From NCBI GenBank assembly GCA_003481775.1, contig QULU01000026.1, positions 33,065 through 71,794 of the forward strand: 38,730 nucleotides of DNA. Direction: 5' to 3'. Made by a program: the position numbers and the translations under genes. The notes under the pieces are model-generated. The model did not search any database. It saw nothing but the letters and a program-made list of their open reading frames with translations, and had not been told where the DNA came from. Numbering within the stretch: position 1 is the stretch's first letter; each line of letters opens with the position of its first letter. The DNA is from Clostridiaceae bacterium OM02-2AC (GTDB lineage Bacteria > Bacillota_I > Bacilli_A > Erysipelotrichales > Erysipelotrichaceae). Shown here piece by piece: positions 17,612 through 27,241 of the stretch.

Positions 17612-17640
17612 ATTATACCACGATACCAAAACCGTATCGT
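17612..17640 (-). promoter_or_regulatory. Promoter -10 with palindromic operator of the ATPase gene
   Basis: Minus-strand TATAAT (17617-17612) is directly preceded by a perfect inverted repeat ACGATAC-N7-GTATCGT (17620-17640) that fills the spacer between -10 and -35. A dimeric repressor bound there would exclude RNA polymerase. Confidence 0.55.
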
Positions 17641-17797
17641 AAGGAAATCATGTTTTGCGTACATGGTCATACAAAAGGCATAATGCTATAAGGCATAGAA
17701 GATATAGAAGGCCTTTATTTCCCTTTCTTTCGTATGTTTTCATGTGAAAAGTACAGAAATAAGTGCTATACTATAGAAGTTGAAAAGAGGTGTCTAT

Positions 17798-18667
17798 ATG
17801 GAAATGCATAGAAATACACGCTGCTGGTGCGGCAGTGGAAAGAAATATAAGCAGTGCCATGAAAAATTTGATGAAAAGCTTGCACAACTGGCTAGAGAAG
17901 GACATATTGTTCCGGATCGGTCTCTGATTAAAAACAAGGAAGATATAATTGGTATAAAGAAAAGCGGGAATATCAATACCGGTGTACTGGATCATGTCGC
18001 AAAGCATATTCGTCCCGGTATGAGTACCGGAGAGATTGACCGTCTGGTATATGATTATACTGTATCCCATGGTGCTATTCCTGCGCCGTTGAATTACGAG
18101 GGCTTTCCCAAAAGCTGCTGTACATCCGTGAATGATGAGGTATGCCATGGAATTCCGGATGACAGTATCATCCTGCAGGAAGGCGATATTGTAAATGTCG
18201 ATGTTTCTACGATTTTTCACGGCTACTATTCCGATGCTTCCCGTATGTTTATGATCGGTGAGGTAAGTGAAGAGGCAAAAAATCTGGTCGAGGTCACAAA
18301 GGAATGTCTGAAAATCGGCATGGATGCCGTCAAGCCGTGGGGCCATGTGGGTGATATCGGTGCTGCCATCCACAAATATGCGACAAGCAAGGGATACAGC
18401 GTTGTTGTGGATTTTGCAGGACATGGTGTTGGCAAGGAATTCCATGAAGACCCTGTAATCGGTCATGTCGGTCGTGCGGGCAGCGGTATGGTACTGGCTC
18501 CCGGCATGGTATTTACAATCGAGCCGATGATCAATATCGGAGATTACCATTTATATATCGATGCAGATAACGGATGGACATCCTATACAGAGGATGGCTC
18601 CTTGAGTGCACAGTGGGAGCATACCCTGCTGGTTACGGAACACGGCATTGAAATTCTAACGTATTGA
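17798..18667 (+). CDS. map: Type I methionine aminopeptidase with N-terminal SEC-C zinc motif
   Basis: 289 residues. An N-terminal SEC-C-like motif, C9-x-C11-G-S-G...C20-H21, should bind zinc and, in other proteins, helps contact ribosomes or SecB. The remainder is MetAP: substrate histidine H117, metal ligands D135, D146, H209, E242 and E274 all present. It removes N-terminal methionine from new proteins. Start chosen at ATG 17798 with AGAGGTG upstream; TTG 17780 lacks a ribosome site. A -10 TATACT (17767-17772) precedes it. Single-gene unit between the ATPase pseudogene promoter and its own terminator. Confidence 0.95.
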   Translation: MEMHRNTRCWCGSGKKYKQCHEKFDEKLAQLAREGHIVPDRSLIKNKEDIIGIKKSGNINTGVLDHVAKHIRPGMSTGEIDRLVYDYTVSHGAIPAPLNYEGFPKSCCTSVNDEVCHGIPDDSIILQEGDIVNVDVSTIFHGYYSDASRMFMIGEVSEEAKNLVEVTKECLKIGMDAVKPWGHVGDIGAAIHKYATSKGYSVVVDFAGHGVGKEFHEDPVIGHVGRAGSGMVLAPGMVFTIEPMINIGDYHLYIDADNGWTSYTEDGSLSAQWEHTLLVTEHGIEILTY

Positions 18668-18728
18668 TGCAATAGAATATAGAGATGCCTGAATTCGTGT
18701 GAGCAACAAAATGTTTCTATAATATAAG

Positions 18729-18776
18729 CAGATAGTATATGTAGTATTTAAGACTTCATATGGTATCTGTTTTTTT
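18729..18776 (+). terminator. Intrinsic terminator of map
   Basis: CAGATAGTATATG (18729-18741) pairs with CATATGGTATCTG (18757-18769) with one mismatch and one wobble, followed by seven T. Confidence 0.8.
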
Positions 18777-18806
18777 ACATCAGCTTCTTTGCACATGAAC
18801 TGCCTG

Positions 18807-18872
18807 TGAAAAAGCATTTTTCATGTGTCTTCATTTGAATTTGCTGAGTCCTACGATTTTTGTCGCAAAAAT
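18807..18872. promoter_or_regulatory. Two AT-rich inverted repeats upstream of ilvB
   Basis: TGAAAAA-GCA-TTTTTCA (18807-18823) and ATTTTTG-TCG-CAAAAAT (18856-18872) are perfect 7-bp palindromes with 3-base centres, 49 bases apart. They may be paired operators for control of branched-chain amino acid synthesis. I see no T-box elements or attenuator peptide in this 290-base leader region. Confidence 0.4.
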
Positions 18873-18956
18873 GTCTTAAACATGCAGGTTTAAAGTGTTT
18901 TCATAGTGCCTGTATTGTGTTAAAGTAGTAATAAGATAGATCAGGGAGGTATGCAT

Positions 18957-20678
18957 ATGAAGAAAATCAGTGGCAATAAGTTATTGGTAAAGGCGCTTCA
19001 GGAAGAGGGTGTGGATACGATATTCGCCTATCCGGGAGCCTGTACGATCGATATCAGTGATGAATTATATAAGCAGAACAGTATAAAAATCATTCTTCCA
19101 CGACAGGAAATCGCTCTCGTTCATGAAGCAGATGCCTATGCTCGTTCCACAGGGAAGGTGGGGGTATGTCTCGTTACCAGCGGACCGGGCGCAACGAATC
19201 TGGTTACCGGCCTTGCCACCGCTTATTATGACAGTGTTCCGCTTGTTTGCTTTACCGGACAGGTGGCACGGAATTTGATTGGAAATGATGCATTTCAGGA
19301 GGTTGATATCGTGGGTATTACCCGCAGTATCACCAAATACGGAGTTACGGTGCGCAACCGAGAGGATTTGGGGCGTATTATTAAGGAAGCCTTTTACATT
19401 GCGGCGAGTGGAAGACCCGGGCCGGTACTGATTGACCTCCCTAAGGATGTTATGGGAGAGCTGGGGGATGCGGATTATCCGGATAAGGTTGCTATACGCG
19501 GCTATAAGCCCAGCACCGGCGTACATATCGGACAGCTGAAGCGTGCAATCAAAATGCTGGGAAAGGTAAAACGCCCATTATTCCTAGCCGGGGGCGGAGT
19601 GAATATCGCGCACGCCAATGAGGATTTTACAAAGCTGGTAGAGAAAACCAATATCCCTGTTATAACAACGATTATGGGCAAGGGCGCGATTCCGAGCAAT
19701 CATCCGCTGTATGTGGGAAATATCGGAATGCACGGTGCCTATGCCTGCAATATGGCTGTAAATGAATGCGATGTGCTGTTTTCCATCGGTACGAGATTTA
19801 ATGACCGGATTACAGGGAAGCTGCATTCCTTTGCTCCGAATGCTAAAATTGTGCATATTGATATTGATACCGCCGCAATCTCTAAAAATATACAGGTAGA
19901 TATCCCTATCGTTGCGGACGCCAAGGAAGCAATTGATAAAATGCTGGAGTATGTCAGTGAATATAATACAAAGAAATGGCTGGATCAGATAGAGGAATGG
20001 AAGCTGGAGCATCCACTCATGATGAAAAAGAAGCCGTATCTGACACCACAGGATATTCTTGAAACCATTAACCGGGTATTTGAGGAGCTGATCGTTGTTA
20101 CCGATGTCGGGCAGCATCAGATGTTTACAGCACAATTTATCGAGCTGACAAACAAGAAGAAGCTGTTGATGTCCGGCGGCTTGGGAACGATGGGCTATGG
20201 TCTTCCCGGAGCCATCGGTGCAAAAATAGGAAATCCGGATACTCCTGTACTTTCCATTTCGGGAGATGGCGGAATGCAGATGAATATTCAGGAAATCGCA
20301 ACAGCTGTTCTGGAAGAGCTGCCTATCATATCCTGCATTTTCAATAATAACAATCTGGGTATGGTACGGCAGTGGCAGAAGCTGTTTTATGGAAAGCGCT
20401 ATGCCATGACCTGTCTTCGTGCAGGTGCCGCATGCCGTAATAAATGCGGAGAGGTTTCCTGCCCTACGTATACACCGGATTTTGTAAAGCTGGCGGAAAG
20501 CTATGGTGCTAAGGGAATTCGTGTAACAGAAAAGGAACAGATCGAGCCGGCTTTGAAGGAAGCGATGAGCAGCGAAAAAACGCCGGTTATCATCGAATTT
20601 ATCATCAATCCGGAGGATCTTGTATATCCGATGATTCAGCCAAACGGAACCTTAAAGGACATGCTCATGGATTGTTAA
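18957..20678 (+). CDS. ilvB: Acetolactate synthase, large (catalytic) subunit
   Basis: 573 residues with the three domains of ThDP enzymes. The N-terminal Pyr domain has the catalytic glutamate region (PRQEIALVHEADAYAR); the C-terminal PP domain has the ThDP-magnesium motif GDGGMQMN...NNNNLGMV. It condenses two pyruvates (or pyruvate and 2-oxobutyrate) in valine, leucine and isoleucine synthesis. Of ATG 18951 and 18957, the second is properly spaced from AGGGAGG. After FYGKRYAM there is a cysteine-rich insert (TCL...AACRNKCGEVSCP, four cysteines) not present in the textbook enterobacterial enzyme. The regulatory subunit follows 34 bases later. Confidence 0.95.
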   Translation: MKKISGNKLLVKALQEEGVDTIFAYPGACTIDISDELYKQNSIKIILPRQEIALVHEADAYARSTGKVGVCLVTSGPGATNLVTGLATAYYDSVPLVCFTGQVARNLIGNDAFQEVDIVGITRSITKYGVTVRNREDLGRIIKEAFYIAASGRPGPVLIDLPKDVMGELGDADYPDKVAIRGYKPSTGVHIGQLKRAIKMLGKVKRPLFLAGGGVNIAHANEDFTKLVEKTNIPVITTIMGKGAIPSNHPLYVGNIGMHGAYACNMAVNECDVLFSIGTRFNDRITGKLHSFAPNAKIVHIDIDTAAISKNIQVDIPIVADAKEAIDKMLEYVSEYNTKKWLDQIEEWKLEHPLMMKKKPYLTPQDILETINRVFEELIVVTDVGQHQMFTAQFIELTNKKKLLMSGGLGTMGYGLPGAIGAKIGNPDTPVLSISGDGGMQMNIQEIATAVLEELPIISCIFNNNNLGMVRQWQKLFYGKRYAMTCLRAGAACRNKCGEVSCPTYTPDFVKLAESYGAKGIRVTEKEQIEPALKEAMSSEKTPVIIEFIINPEDLVYPMIQPNGTLKDMLMDC

Positions 20679-20712
20679 ACGGATGCTGAAACAGGAAGGA
20701 GAGAGTGGATAT

Positions 20713-21225
20713 ATGAACGGAAACGGTATGAAAAAACGTTGGATATCGCTGTATGTGGAAAACCAGGTAGGTGTTTTGTCTAAGATTTCCGGATTATTTT
20801 CCGGGAAATCATATAATCTTGACAGCCTTACCGTAGGAACAACAGAGGATTCCACGATATCGAGAATGACGATAGCGACAGTCAGTGATGATGAAACCTT
20901 TGAACAGATAAAAAAACAGCTGAACCGACTGGTGGAGGTTATCAAAGTGATAGATTTCACGGATATCTTTGTGAGGATGAAGGAAATCTTATATGTTAAG
21001 GTACAGAATTGCTCATTGCAGGAAAAAACAGAACTATTTCAGATTGCGCAGACATTCAAGGCAAAGGTGATCGATTATGGCAGAGACAGCCTTCTGCTTG
21101 AATTTGTACAGACAGCGACGAAGAATGATGCAGTTGTCAAGCTGATGAAAGAGGAATTCAAGGACATCGAGGTAGTTAGAGGCGGAAGTGTGGGAATTGA
21201 GTCAATCAGCATGATGGAGCGATGA
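20713..21225 (+). CDS. ilvN: Acetolactate synthase, small (regulatory) subunit
   Basis: 170 residues, normal for IlvN/IlvH. An N-terminal ACT domain (RWISLYVENQVGVLSKISGLFSGKSYNLDSL is its recognisable core, residues about 7-80) binds the feedback inhibitor, and the C-terminal domain (about 85-160) activates the large subunit. ATG 20713 is preferred, following GGAAGGAGAGAG. The gene follows ilvB closely and is certainly in its operon; the operon ends at the hairpin at 21261. Other ilv/leu genes are not in the window. Confidence 0.93.
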   Translation: MNGNGMKKRWISLYVENQVGVLSKISGLFSGKSYNLDSLTVGTTEDSTISRMTIATVSDDETFEQIKKQLNRLVEVIKVIDFTDIFVRMKEILYVKVQNCSLQEKTELFQIAQTFKAKVIDYGRDSLLLEFVQTATKNDAVVKLMKEEFKDIEVVRGGSVGIESISMMER

Positions 21226-21260
21226 AAAACACAGTGGGCTCAATAGTGTATATAACATGT

Positions 21261-21294
21261 AAATAAGGGATCAGAGCATCTGGTCCTTTTATTT
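21261..21294 (+). terminator. Probable terminator of ilvBN
   Basis: AAATAAGGGATCAG (21261-21274) pairs with CTGGTCCTTTTATTT (21280-21294) with one bulge and a few G-U pairs over a short AGCAT loop. The T-rich arm supplies the U-tract. Confidence 0.6.
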
Positions 21295-21334
21295 GGCTGT
21301 TTGAAAAGACAATAAACGGCATAAGAATCTATAC

Positions 21335-21361
21335 TTGCACATATGGGATATGTGGTATAAT
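21335..21361 (+). promoter_or_regulatory. Promoter of the Fic gene with a palindrome in its spacer
   Basis: TTGCAC (21335-21340) and TATAAT (21356-21361) lie 15 bases apart. The spacer is almost entirely a perfect palindrome, CACATAT-GGG-ATATGTG (21338-21354), a likely operator. Confidence 0.55.
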
Positions 21362-21387
21362 GAACAGGAAATGCGGAGGTATACACA

Positions 21388-22137
21388 ATGGTAAAGCATA
21401 TGTCATTTAGCTCACTGGAAGAAATCGATGCAAGTCTCTATGATTTTAAAATTCTGTTCGCGTATCATTCAAATAAAATAGAAAATGAAAGAATCGATTT
21501 TCATGACACAAGAGATATTTTTGAAAAGGGCTCTGTGAACGGTTATACCGGTGATTTGAGAACATTATATGAAATAGAAAATCAGGTGCATTGTTATAAT
21601 TACTTAAAACCGCTTATCGTAGAAAAAAAAGCTCTGGATATAAGCTTTGTCAAGTGCATACATTATAAGCTTATGAAAGGTACGTATGATGATATTCGTT
21701 ACCATGATAAACAAGAACGGCCGGGAGAATTCAAAAAACATGATTATGTATCCGGTAAGAATGAAATTGGCAGTTATCCTCATGAAGTTGAATCAGATGT
21801 GAAAGAGTTGTTGTCGGAGCTTAATACATATCAGGGTACAGATTACTTTACGGCTGGAGTATATCTTCATGCAATGTTTGAACATATACATCCCTTTGCG
21901 GACGGAAACGGCAGAGCAGGCAGGACATTGATGAATTATTATTTCATGATACATGATATTGCCCCTGTTATCATATACAATGAGGACAAGCCGGCGTATT
22001 ATTTTGCACTGGAGGCCTTTGATCGCAAAGATAGTGATCTGACTCCTTTAAAAAGCTTTATACAGGAAGAGCAGGCAAAAACATGGTGCAAGAAAAAGGG
22101 TACAGAAAAAAAACGGCTGAGGGAATTTCTGGAGTAA
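21388..22137 (+). CDS. Class II Fic-domain protein (predicted AMP transferase)
   Basis: 249 residues. The Fic active-site loop HPFADGNGRAGR occupies 168-179, with catalytic H168. An N-terminal auto-inhibitory motif S28-N-K-I-E32-N33 fits the [ST]xxxE[GN] consensus of class II Fic proteins, whose glutamate blocks ATP gamma-phosphate. Such proteins transfer AMP (or another nucleotide part) to hydroxyls of target proteins. It has its own promoter, GGAGG site and terminator. I see no small antitoxin gene beside it, in keeping with self-inhibition. Target unknown. Confidence 0.9.
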   Translation: MVKHMSFSSLEEIDASLYDFKILFAYHSNKIENERIDFHDTRDIFEKGSVNGYTGDLRTLYEIENQVHCYNYLKPLIVEKKALDISFVKCIHYKLMKGTYDDIRYHDKQERPGEFKKHDYVSGKNEIGSYPHEVESDVKELLSELNTYQGTDYFTAGVYLHAMFEHIHPFADGNGRAGRTLMNYYFMIHDIAPVIIYNEDKPAYYFALEAFDRKDSDLTPLKSFIQEEQAKTWCKKKGTEKKRLREFLE

Positions 22138-22150
22138 ATTGTATTTAAAT

Positions 22151-22204
22151 AAGGAAGCATGCACCCCGTATGAGAACATGGGGATTGCATTGCTTCCTTT
22201 TCTT
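22151..22204 (+). terminator. Terminator of the Fic gene
   Basis: GGAAGCA (22153-22159) pairs with TGCTTCC (22191-22197), extended inside by GCACCCC-like/GGGG pairing, followed by TTTTCTT. Confidence 0.75.
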
Positions 22205-22257
22205 GTATCATATGCGAATAAGCAGCAGAGTCTCTGCCATATAAGCTGAGAATTACA

Positions 22258-22446
22258 TCAATATGCGAATTGGCGGTAATAGCGTCTTGTTGTCAGATCA
22301 TGACCGGTCACACGCTCATAATGAACTGCCAGCCGTTCATCGAGTATAGTAGTTACAATGGATGTGGCAATAATATCTGTAAATGCATCATCAATATCCG
22401 GGCATTGGTAATCGGCTACATCAATCACTTCAGCATGATTTGAAAA
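22258..22446 (-). pseudogene. C-terminal remnant of a probable SIS-domain sugar isomerase/deglycase
   Basis: The minus strand has 62 sense codons ending in a stop, with no start codon and a stop directly upstream. Residues such as DYQCPDIDDAFTDIIATSIV and the ending GHDLTTRRYYRQFAY look like the C-terminus of SIS phosphosugar isomerases of the AgaS/FrlB type. The coding-like composition without a start suggests the 5' part was deleted. It lies on the same strand as the beta-glucoside PTS operon, but downstream of it. The family assignment is from memory of the C-terminal pattern. Confidence 0.5.
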
Positions 22447-22490
22447 TTAAAATCTTTCTACACAAAGACAGTTAGTATTTTACATTGGAA

Positions 22491-22546
22491 AAATAAAAAA
22501 GAGAATACAAGTACTGATGATAACATCAATAGCCTTGAACTCTCTT
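22491..22546 (-). terminator. Terminator of the beta-glucoside operon
   Basis: Read on the minus strand, AAGAGA and TCTCTT (22541-22546 with 22499-22504) close a hairpin with inner TGATG/CATCA pairing, followed by a TTTTTTATTTTT tract. It lies 265 bases after the PTS stop. Confidence 0.65.
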
Positions 22547-22810
22547 GTTTCGATGATTCATATATTCGCAAATGCTTGTTACTGACTTTGTGACATGTAC
22601 CTTGGCTTTGGAATATTGGGAAGTATGCTGGTAACCTCCTGTATGTGTTTAGACCGACCCTGCGAGCCTTTATCAAATGAAAATTGTAAAAATGTTGGAT
22701 GGTGGAGAACTTACTTTCCTCGATACACCTTACAGACTTTTGAGGATTATTATTTGTTATATATAGATATTTTGTTCTTCTGATCTTTACACGAAGAAAT
22801 CCTTCATGCA
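22547..22810. other. Downstream region of PTS gene, no gene seen
   Basis: About 260 bases between the PTS gene end and the hairpin. Frames here are open by chance only: none has a ribosome site, and one long minus frame crosses the terminator. Confidence 0.5.
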
Positions 22811-24601
22811 TCAGCAATAGAAAACGATATCTTTTTCCACGATCCGCTGCTTTTTTGTGGAATGCTCTATTGACCCCTTCGTATTCACAATGATGCAGGT
22901 CGTATCAAAGCCCTCCTGCTTTAGAGCACTTCTATCAAACGTAATCAACGTCTGTCCCTTTTTCACAACATCCCCCTGCGTTACCTGACACAGCAGGCGG
23001 CTGTCCGTGATTCCGGATGTATTCAAGCCGACATGAATCAGAAGCTCACTGCCGTTTTTCATCTGGATACCGACGGCATGCTTCATCGCAACCATGATGC
23101 TGCCATCACATGGCGCATTTATACAATTCTGATCAGGCTGAATGGCGATTCCATCCCCGCACATTTTTCTGGAGAACACCTCATCATTTACACTTTGCAG
23201 CGGAATCAATGTACCGCTGACAGGTGCCTGAACAGGAATACTTCTCTTCGTACCCAGTCCCATTTTAGCAAACACAACAGGCAGGATGAATCCGACGGCA
23301 AATGTGGCAGCCGCACATAAAATGAGCGTTACAAGAGAGGAAACACCATCTCCCATAAAGGAAGGTATACTGAAAATATTCGGCCAGACGAATGCAAAGC
23401 ATTTTACTCCGAACAGAATCCCGAAGAAGCCTCCGATTCCATTCGCTATCATGGCACTCAGCATGGAATATCTGTTTTTCACCATAACGGAATACAATGC
23501 AGGTTCACTGATTCCTATGAACGCAGTGAATCCGGTCTGGACAGCAACAGCCTTCAGTTGTTTGTCCTTTGTCGATACCGCAGTCCCAAGTGCAGCTCCC
23601 GCTTCGGCCATATTGTGGAAAAATTCAAGCGGCAGAATAATGGAATAGCCGGCACCGGTCAGCTCCACCAGTTCAATAGGGGATAAAGACTGATGAAGAC
23701 CTGTCAGTGTCATAACGGGCAGTAAAAATCCAATGATGAGTCCGGAAAAAGGCCCGAATACACCGATCATCCACGAAAAGAAATCGCCAAGCAGAACCGA
23801 CCCCCAGTTGCCAAGCGGAGCCAGAATTAACAGGGTCAGCGGTACGGTAATCAGCAGAGACAGAAGCGGCACCAGCAGAAGCTTAACAGAATCAAAACGA
23901 ATGATATTATCCCAGAAGCGGTATACATAGCTTAGCAGCAGCACACCGAACAATGCCGGAAAGATGGAGGATGCATAGGAATACATCGGAACACTCCAAC
24001 CGAAGATATCCAGTGCTCCTCCCTCATTGACAAGACTTACAAAGCTGGGATACAGCAGGGCACCGGCAACACAGATGGCCAGACCCTGGTCTACCTTGAA
24101 GCGCTTTGCACTTGACATGGCGATAAGAATCGGAAGAAAATAGAAGGCAGCATCCGACATGAATTCAAGAACTGTGTAAATTCCCTCTTCACCGCTCAGA
24201 AGCCCTGTTGTCGTTAGCAGCAGACAGATGCATTTCAGCATACCGGAAGCACAGAAGGCAGGAATGACTGGAGCGATGATGCTTGTTAAAACATCCAGCA
24301 GGCGCATAGGCGAAAACTTCTCTTTGCTGCTCTTTTCTATTTCACCGGAATTGCTTCCCGCCATAAGTCTTGCTGTTTCTTCATAATAATCATTGACCGC
24401 GGTACCCATGATAATCTGATACTGCCCGCCCTGTATTGTTGTCCCGAGGATTTCACGGATATTTTCAAGCCTGTCAAGATCAGCTCTCTGCTCATCTCCC
24501 AGATTGAATCGCAGCCGTGTAACACAGTGCGTATAATTGGTAATATTTTCTTTTCCCCCTAATGCTTCTATGATTGCCCCAGCAATCTCTTTTTTATTCA
24601 T
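22811..24601 (-). CDS. Beta-glucoside PTS permease, EIIBCA fusion
   Basis: 596 residues in the order B-C-A of BglF/BglP-type permeases. The EIIB phosphocysteine is C26 in NYTHCVTRLRF. The EIIC membrane domain spans about 105-450 with the conserved GLHQSLSPIEL-like region. The EIIA domain has the K-H508-A-V-G-I histidine and the phosphorylated H523 in LLIHVGLNTSG. It imports and phosphorylates beta-glucosides. The ATG follows AAAGGAGCCCT, 11 bases after the phospho-beta-glucosidase gene, so both are one operon. The exact glycoside cannot be read. Confidence 0.93.
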   Translation of the reverse strand: MNKKEIAGAIIEALGGKENITNYTHCVTRLRFNLGDEQRADLDRLENIREILGTTIQGGQYQIIMGTAVNDYYEETARLMAGSNSGEIEKSSKEKFSPMRLLDVLTSIIAPVIPAFCASGMLKCICLLLTTTGLLSGEEGIYTVLEFMSDAAFYFLPILIAMSSAKRFKVDQGLAICVAGALLYPSFVSLVNEGGALDIFGWSVPMYSYASSIFPALFGVLLLSYVYRFWDNIIRFDSVKLLLVPLLSLLITVPLTLLILAPLGNWGSVLLGDFFSWMIGVFGPFSGLIIGFLLPVMTLTGLHQSLSPIELVELTGAGYSIILPLEFFHNMAEAGAALGTAVSTKDKQLKAVAVQTGFTAFIGISEPALYSVMVKNRYSMLSAMIANGIGGFFGILFGVKCFAFVWPNIFSIPSFMGDGVSSLVTLILCAAATFAVGFILPVVFAKMGLGTKRSIPVQAPVSGTLIPLQSVNDEVFSRKMCGDGIAIQPDQNCINAPCDGSIMVAMKHAVGIQMKNGSELLIHVGLNTSGITDSRLLCQVTQGDVVKKGQTLITFDRSALKQEGFDTTCIIVNTKGSIEHSTKKQRIVEKDIVFYC

Positions 24602-24612
24602 AGGGCTCCTTT

Positions 24613-26115
<1,503 letters not shown>

Positions 26116-26117
26116 TT

Positions 26118-26201
26118 ATTATAGGCGAATACCAAGCCTAAAAAAATGACATTTATTCACTCATTGACCGTCATATTTACAGGTAGTGAATACTGTCATT
26201 T
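26118..26201 (-). promoter_or_regulatory. Promoter and large inverted-repeat operator of the beta-glucoside operon
   Basis: Minus-strand -10 is TATAAT (26123-26118); the -35 position (near 26141-26146) is only T-rich. Abutting it are two long arms, ATGACATTTATTCACT (26146-26161) and AGTGAATACTGTCAT (26185-26199), which are inverted copies except for one bulge and one mismatch, around 23 bases that contain a small TGACCGTCA palindrome. Four TGAC/GTCA half-sites result. Position next to a weak -35 suggests an activator site for the AraC protein encoded immediately upstream. Confidence 0.7.
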
Positions 26202-26202
26202 C

Positions 26203-27186
26203 TTATTTTCTGCGCATGGAGGAAGGAGAACAGCGAAAGATGCTTTCAAATTTTTTATAGAAGAATGTCTGGTTATTGAACCCGCAATGCTCCATAATTT
26301 TATAAATGGGAAGGGAAGAGTTCAGAATCATCCGCTTCGCCGTTTCCATCTGCTGCTCGGTCTTGATTTCCGTGAAGGTTTTTCCTGTTTTCTTGCGAAT
26401 AAGATTACTTACGTAATTATAATTATAGCCGAGTTCATCCGCTATTTTCTGCAGACTGCAGGAGGCGTAGTGCTTACTGATATAGGTAAGAACACGATAA
26501 ACGACCTCATCATTTTCCTCCTTGAAATTTGAAACAGCCTGGTCAATCGTCGCATTTGCCAGATGTAGGAACAGCAGCTTCAGATACTGCTTCATCATAT
26601 CATCATAATTCATCGGCCGCTCTGTAAAATAGATGTAGAAAATACTCAGCAATGTATCCGAAAGCAGACTGTTCCCCATGTTTTTAAATATCAAAAATTC
26701 ATCCTGCTGCCTGCTTTTATCAAAGTAGCTTTGCAGAAACTGTGACATGATCGGTTTGCTGTTCATGGCGTCAAACATTTCCATCGCAGAAAACTTATCA
26801 CTAAAGGCTATGTTGATTACGATATCCTTTCTTCCCTTGGTTTCTGCACTGTGAATAACGCCCGGCTGTAACAGGCAGATGTCTCCCTCCTGCATGCACA
26901 GCTTCTGGTCATTGATTGTGAAAATGCATTCTCCGCTGTAGATATAGTTCAGCTCCATATATTTGTGAAAATGCGGATACAGCTTGGTGTAACGGGATTC
27001 CTTTATAATCATGATATCTTCAATCAGCATCTCATCCGTAAAATCAAAGAAGAATACCTTTTCATCATTTCGGAGGATATATTCAAGGCCCTGATAACGA
27101 TCACTGAAGGTATTCGGATGCTCCCTATGCCATATCTCCTGTTTTGTATCGGCATACAGGAAATCATCCAGCTTTTTCATATTCAT
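26203..27186 (-). CDS. AraC-family regulator of the beta-glucoside operon
   Basis: 327 residues. N-terminal cupin sensor with HFHKYMELNYIYSGE and LLQPGVIHSAET; C-terminal two helix-turn-helix motifs (CSLQKIADELGYNYNYVSNL and IYKIMEHCGFNNQTFFYKKF) over roughly residues 228-327. The ATG at 27186 is spaced 8 bases from GGGAG; TTG 27192 is unlikely. Its stop lies two bases from the inverted-repeat operator, so it probably controls the phospho-beta-glucosidase/PTS operon downstream. A terminator separates it from the GGDEF gene upstream, but no strong promoter of its own is visible. Confidence 0.87.
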   Translation of the reverse strand: MNMKKLDDFLYADTKQEIWHREHPNTFSDRYQGLEYILRNDEKVFFFDFTDEMLIEDIMIIKESRYTKLYPHFHKYMELNYIYSGECIFTINDQKLCMQEGDICLLQPGVIHSAETKGRKDIVINIAFSDKFSAMEMFDAMNSKPIMSQFLQSYFDKSRQQDEFLIFKNMGNSLLSDTLLSIFYIYFTERPMNYDDMMKQYLKLLFLHLANATIDQAVSNFKEENDEVVYRVLTYISKHYASCSLQKIADELGYNYNYVSNLIRKKTGKTFTEIKTEQQMETAKRMILNSSLPIYKIMEHCGFNNQTFFYKKFESIFRCSPSSMRRK

Positions 27187-27210
27187 AAACAAGTCTCCCT
27201 TTCATCATAG

Positions 27211-27241
27211 GAAAAGAGTCTATTCTTCTTCTGAATAAACT
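27211..27241 (-). terminator. Intrinsic terminator after the GGDEF gene
   Basis: On the minus strand AGTTTATTC (27241-27233) pairs with GAATAGACT (27225-27217), one G-U pair, followed by CTTTTCC. It begins at the stop codon of the GGDEF gene. With only four T, some read-through into the AraC gene is likely. Confidence 0.6.

Noticed and set aside
17771..18550. Minus-strand open frame of 259 codons opposite the methionine aminopeptidase gene
   Set aside because: It is the antisense of a strongly conserved gene, has no ribosome site and no family resemblance.
18668..18956. T-box or leader-peptide attenuator upstream of ilvB
   Set aside because: I found no specifier loop, conserved T-box sequence or Leu/Val/Ile-rich leader peptide; the only terminator belongs to map.
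22458..22817. 119-codon minus-strand frame overlapping the PTS gene end
   Set aside because: It runs through the operon terminator at 22491-22546 and has no ribosome site.
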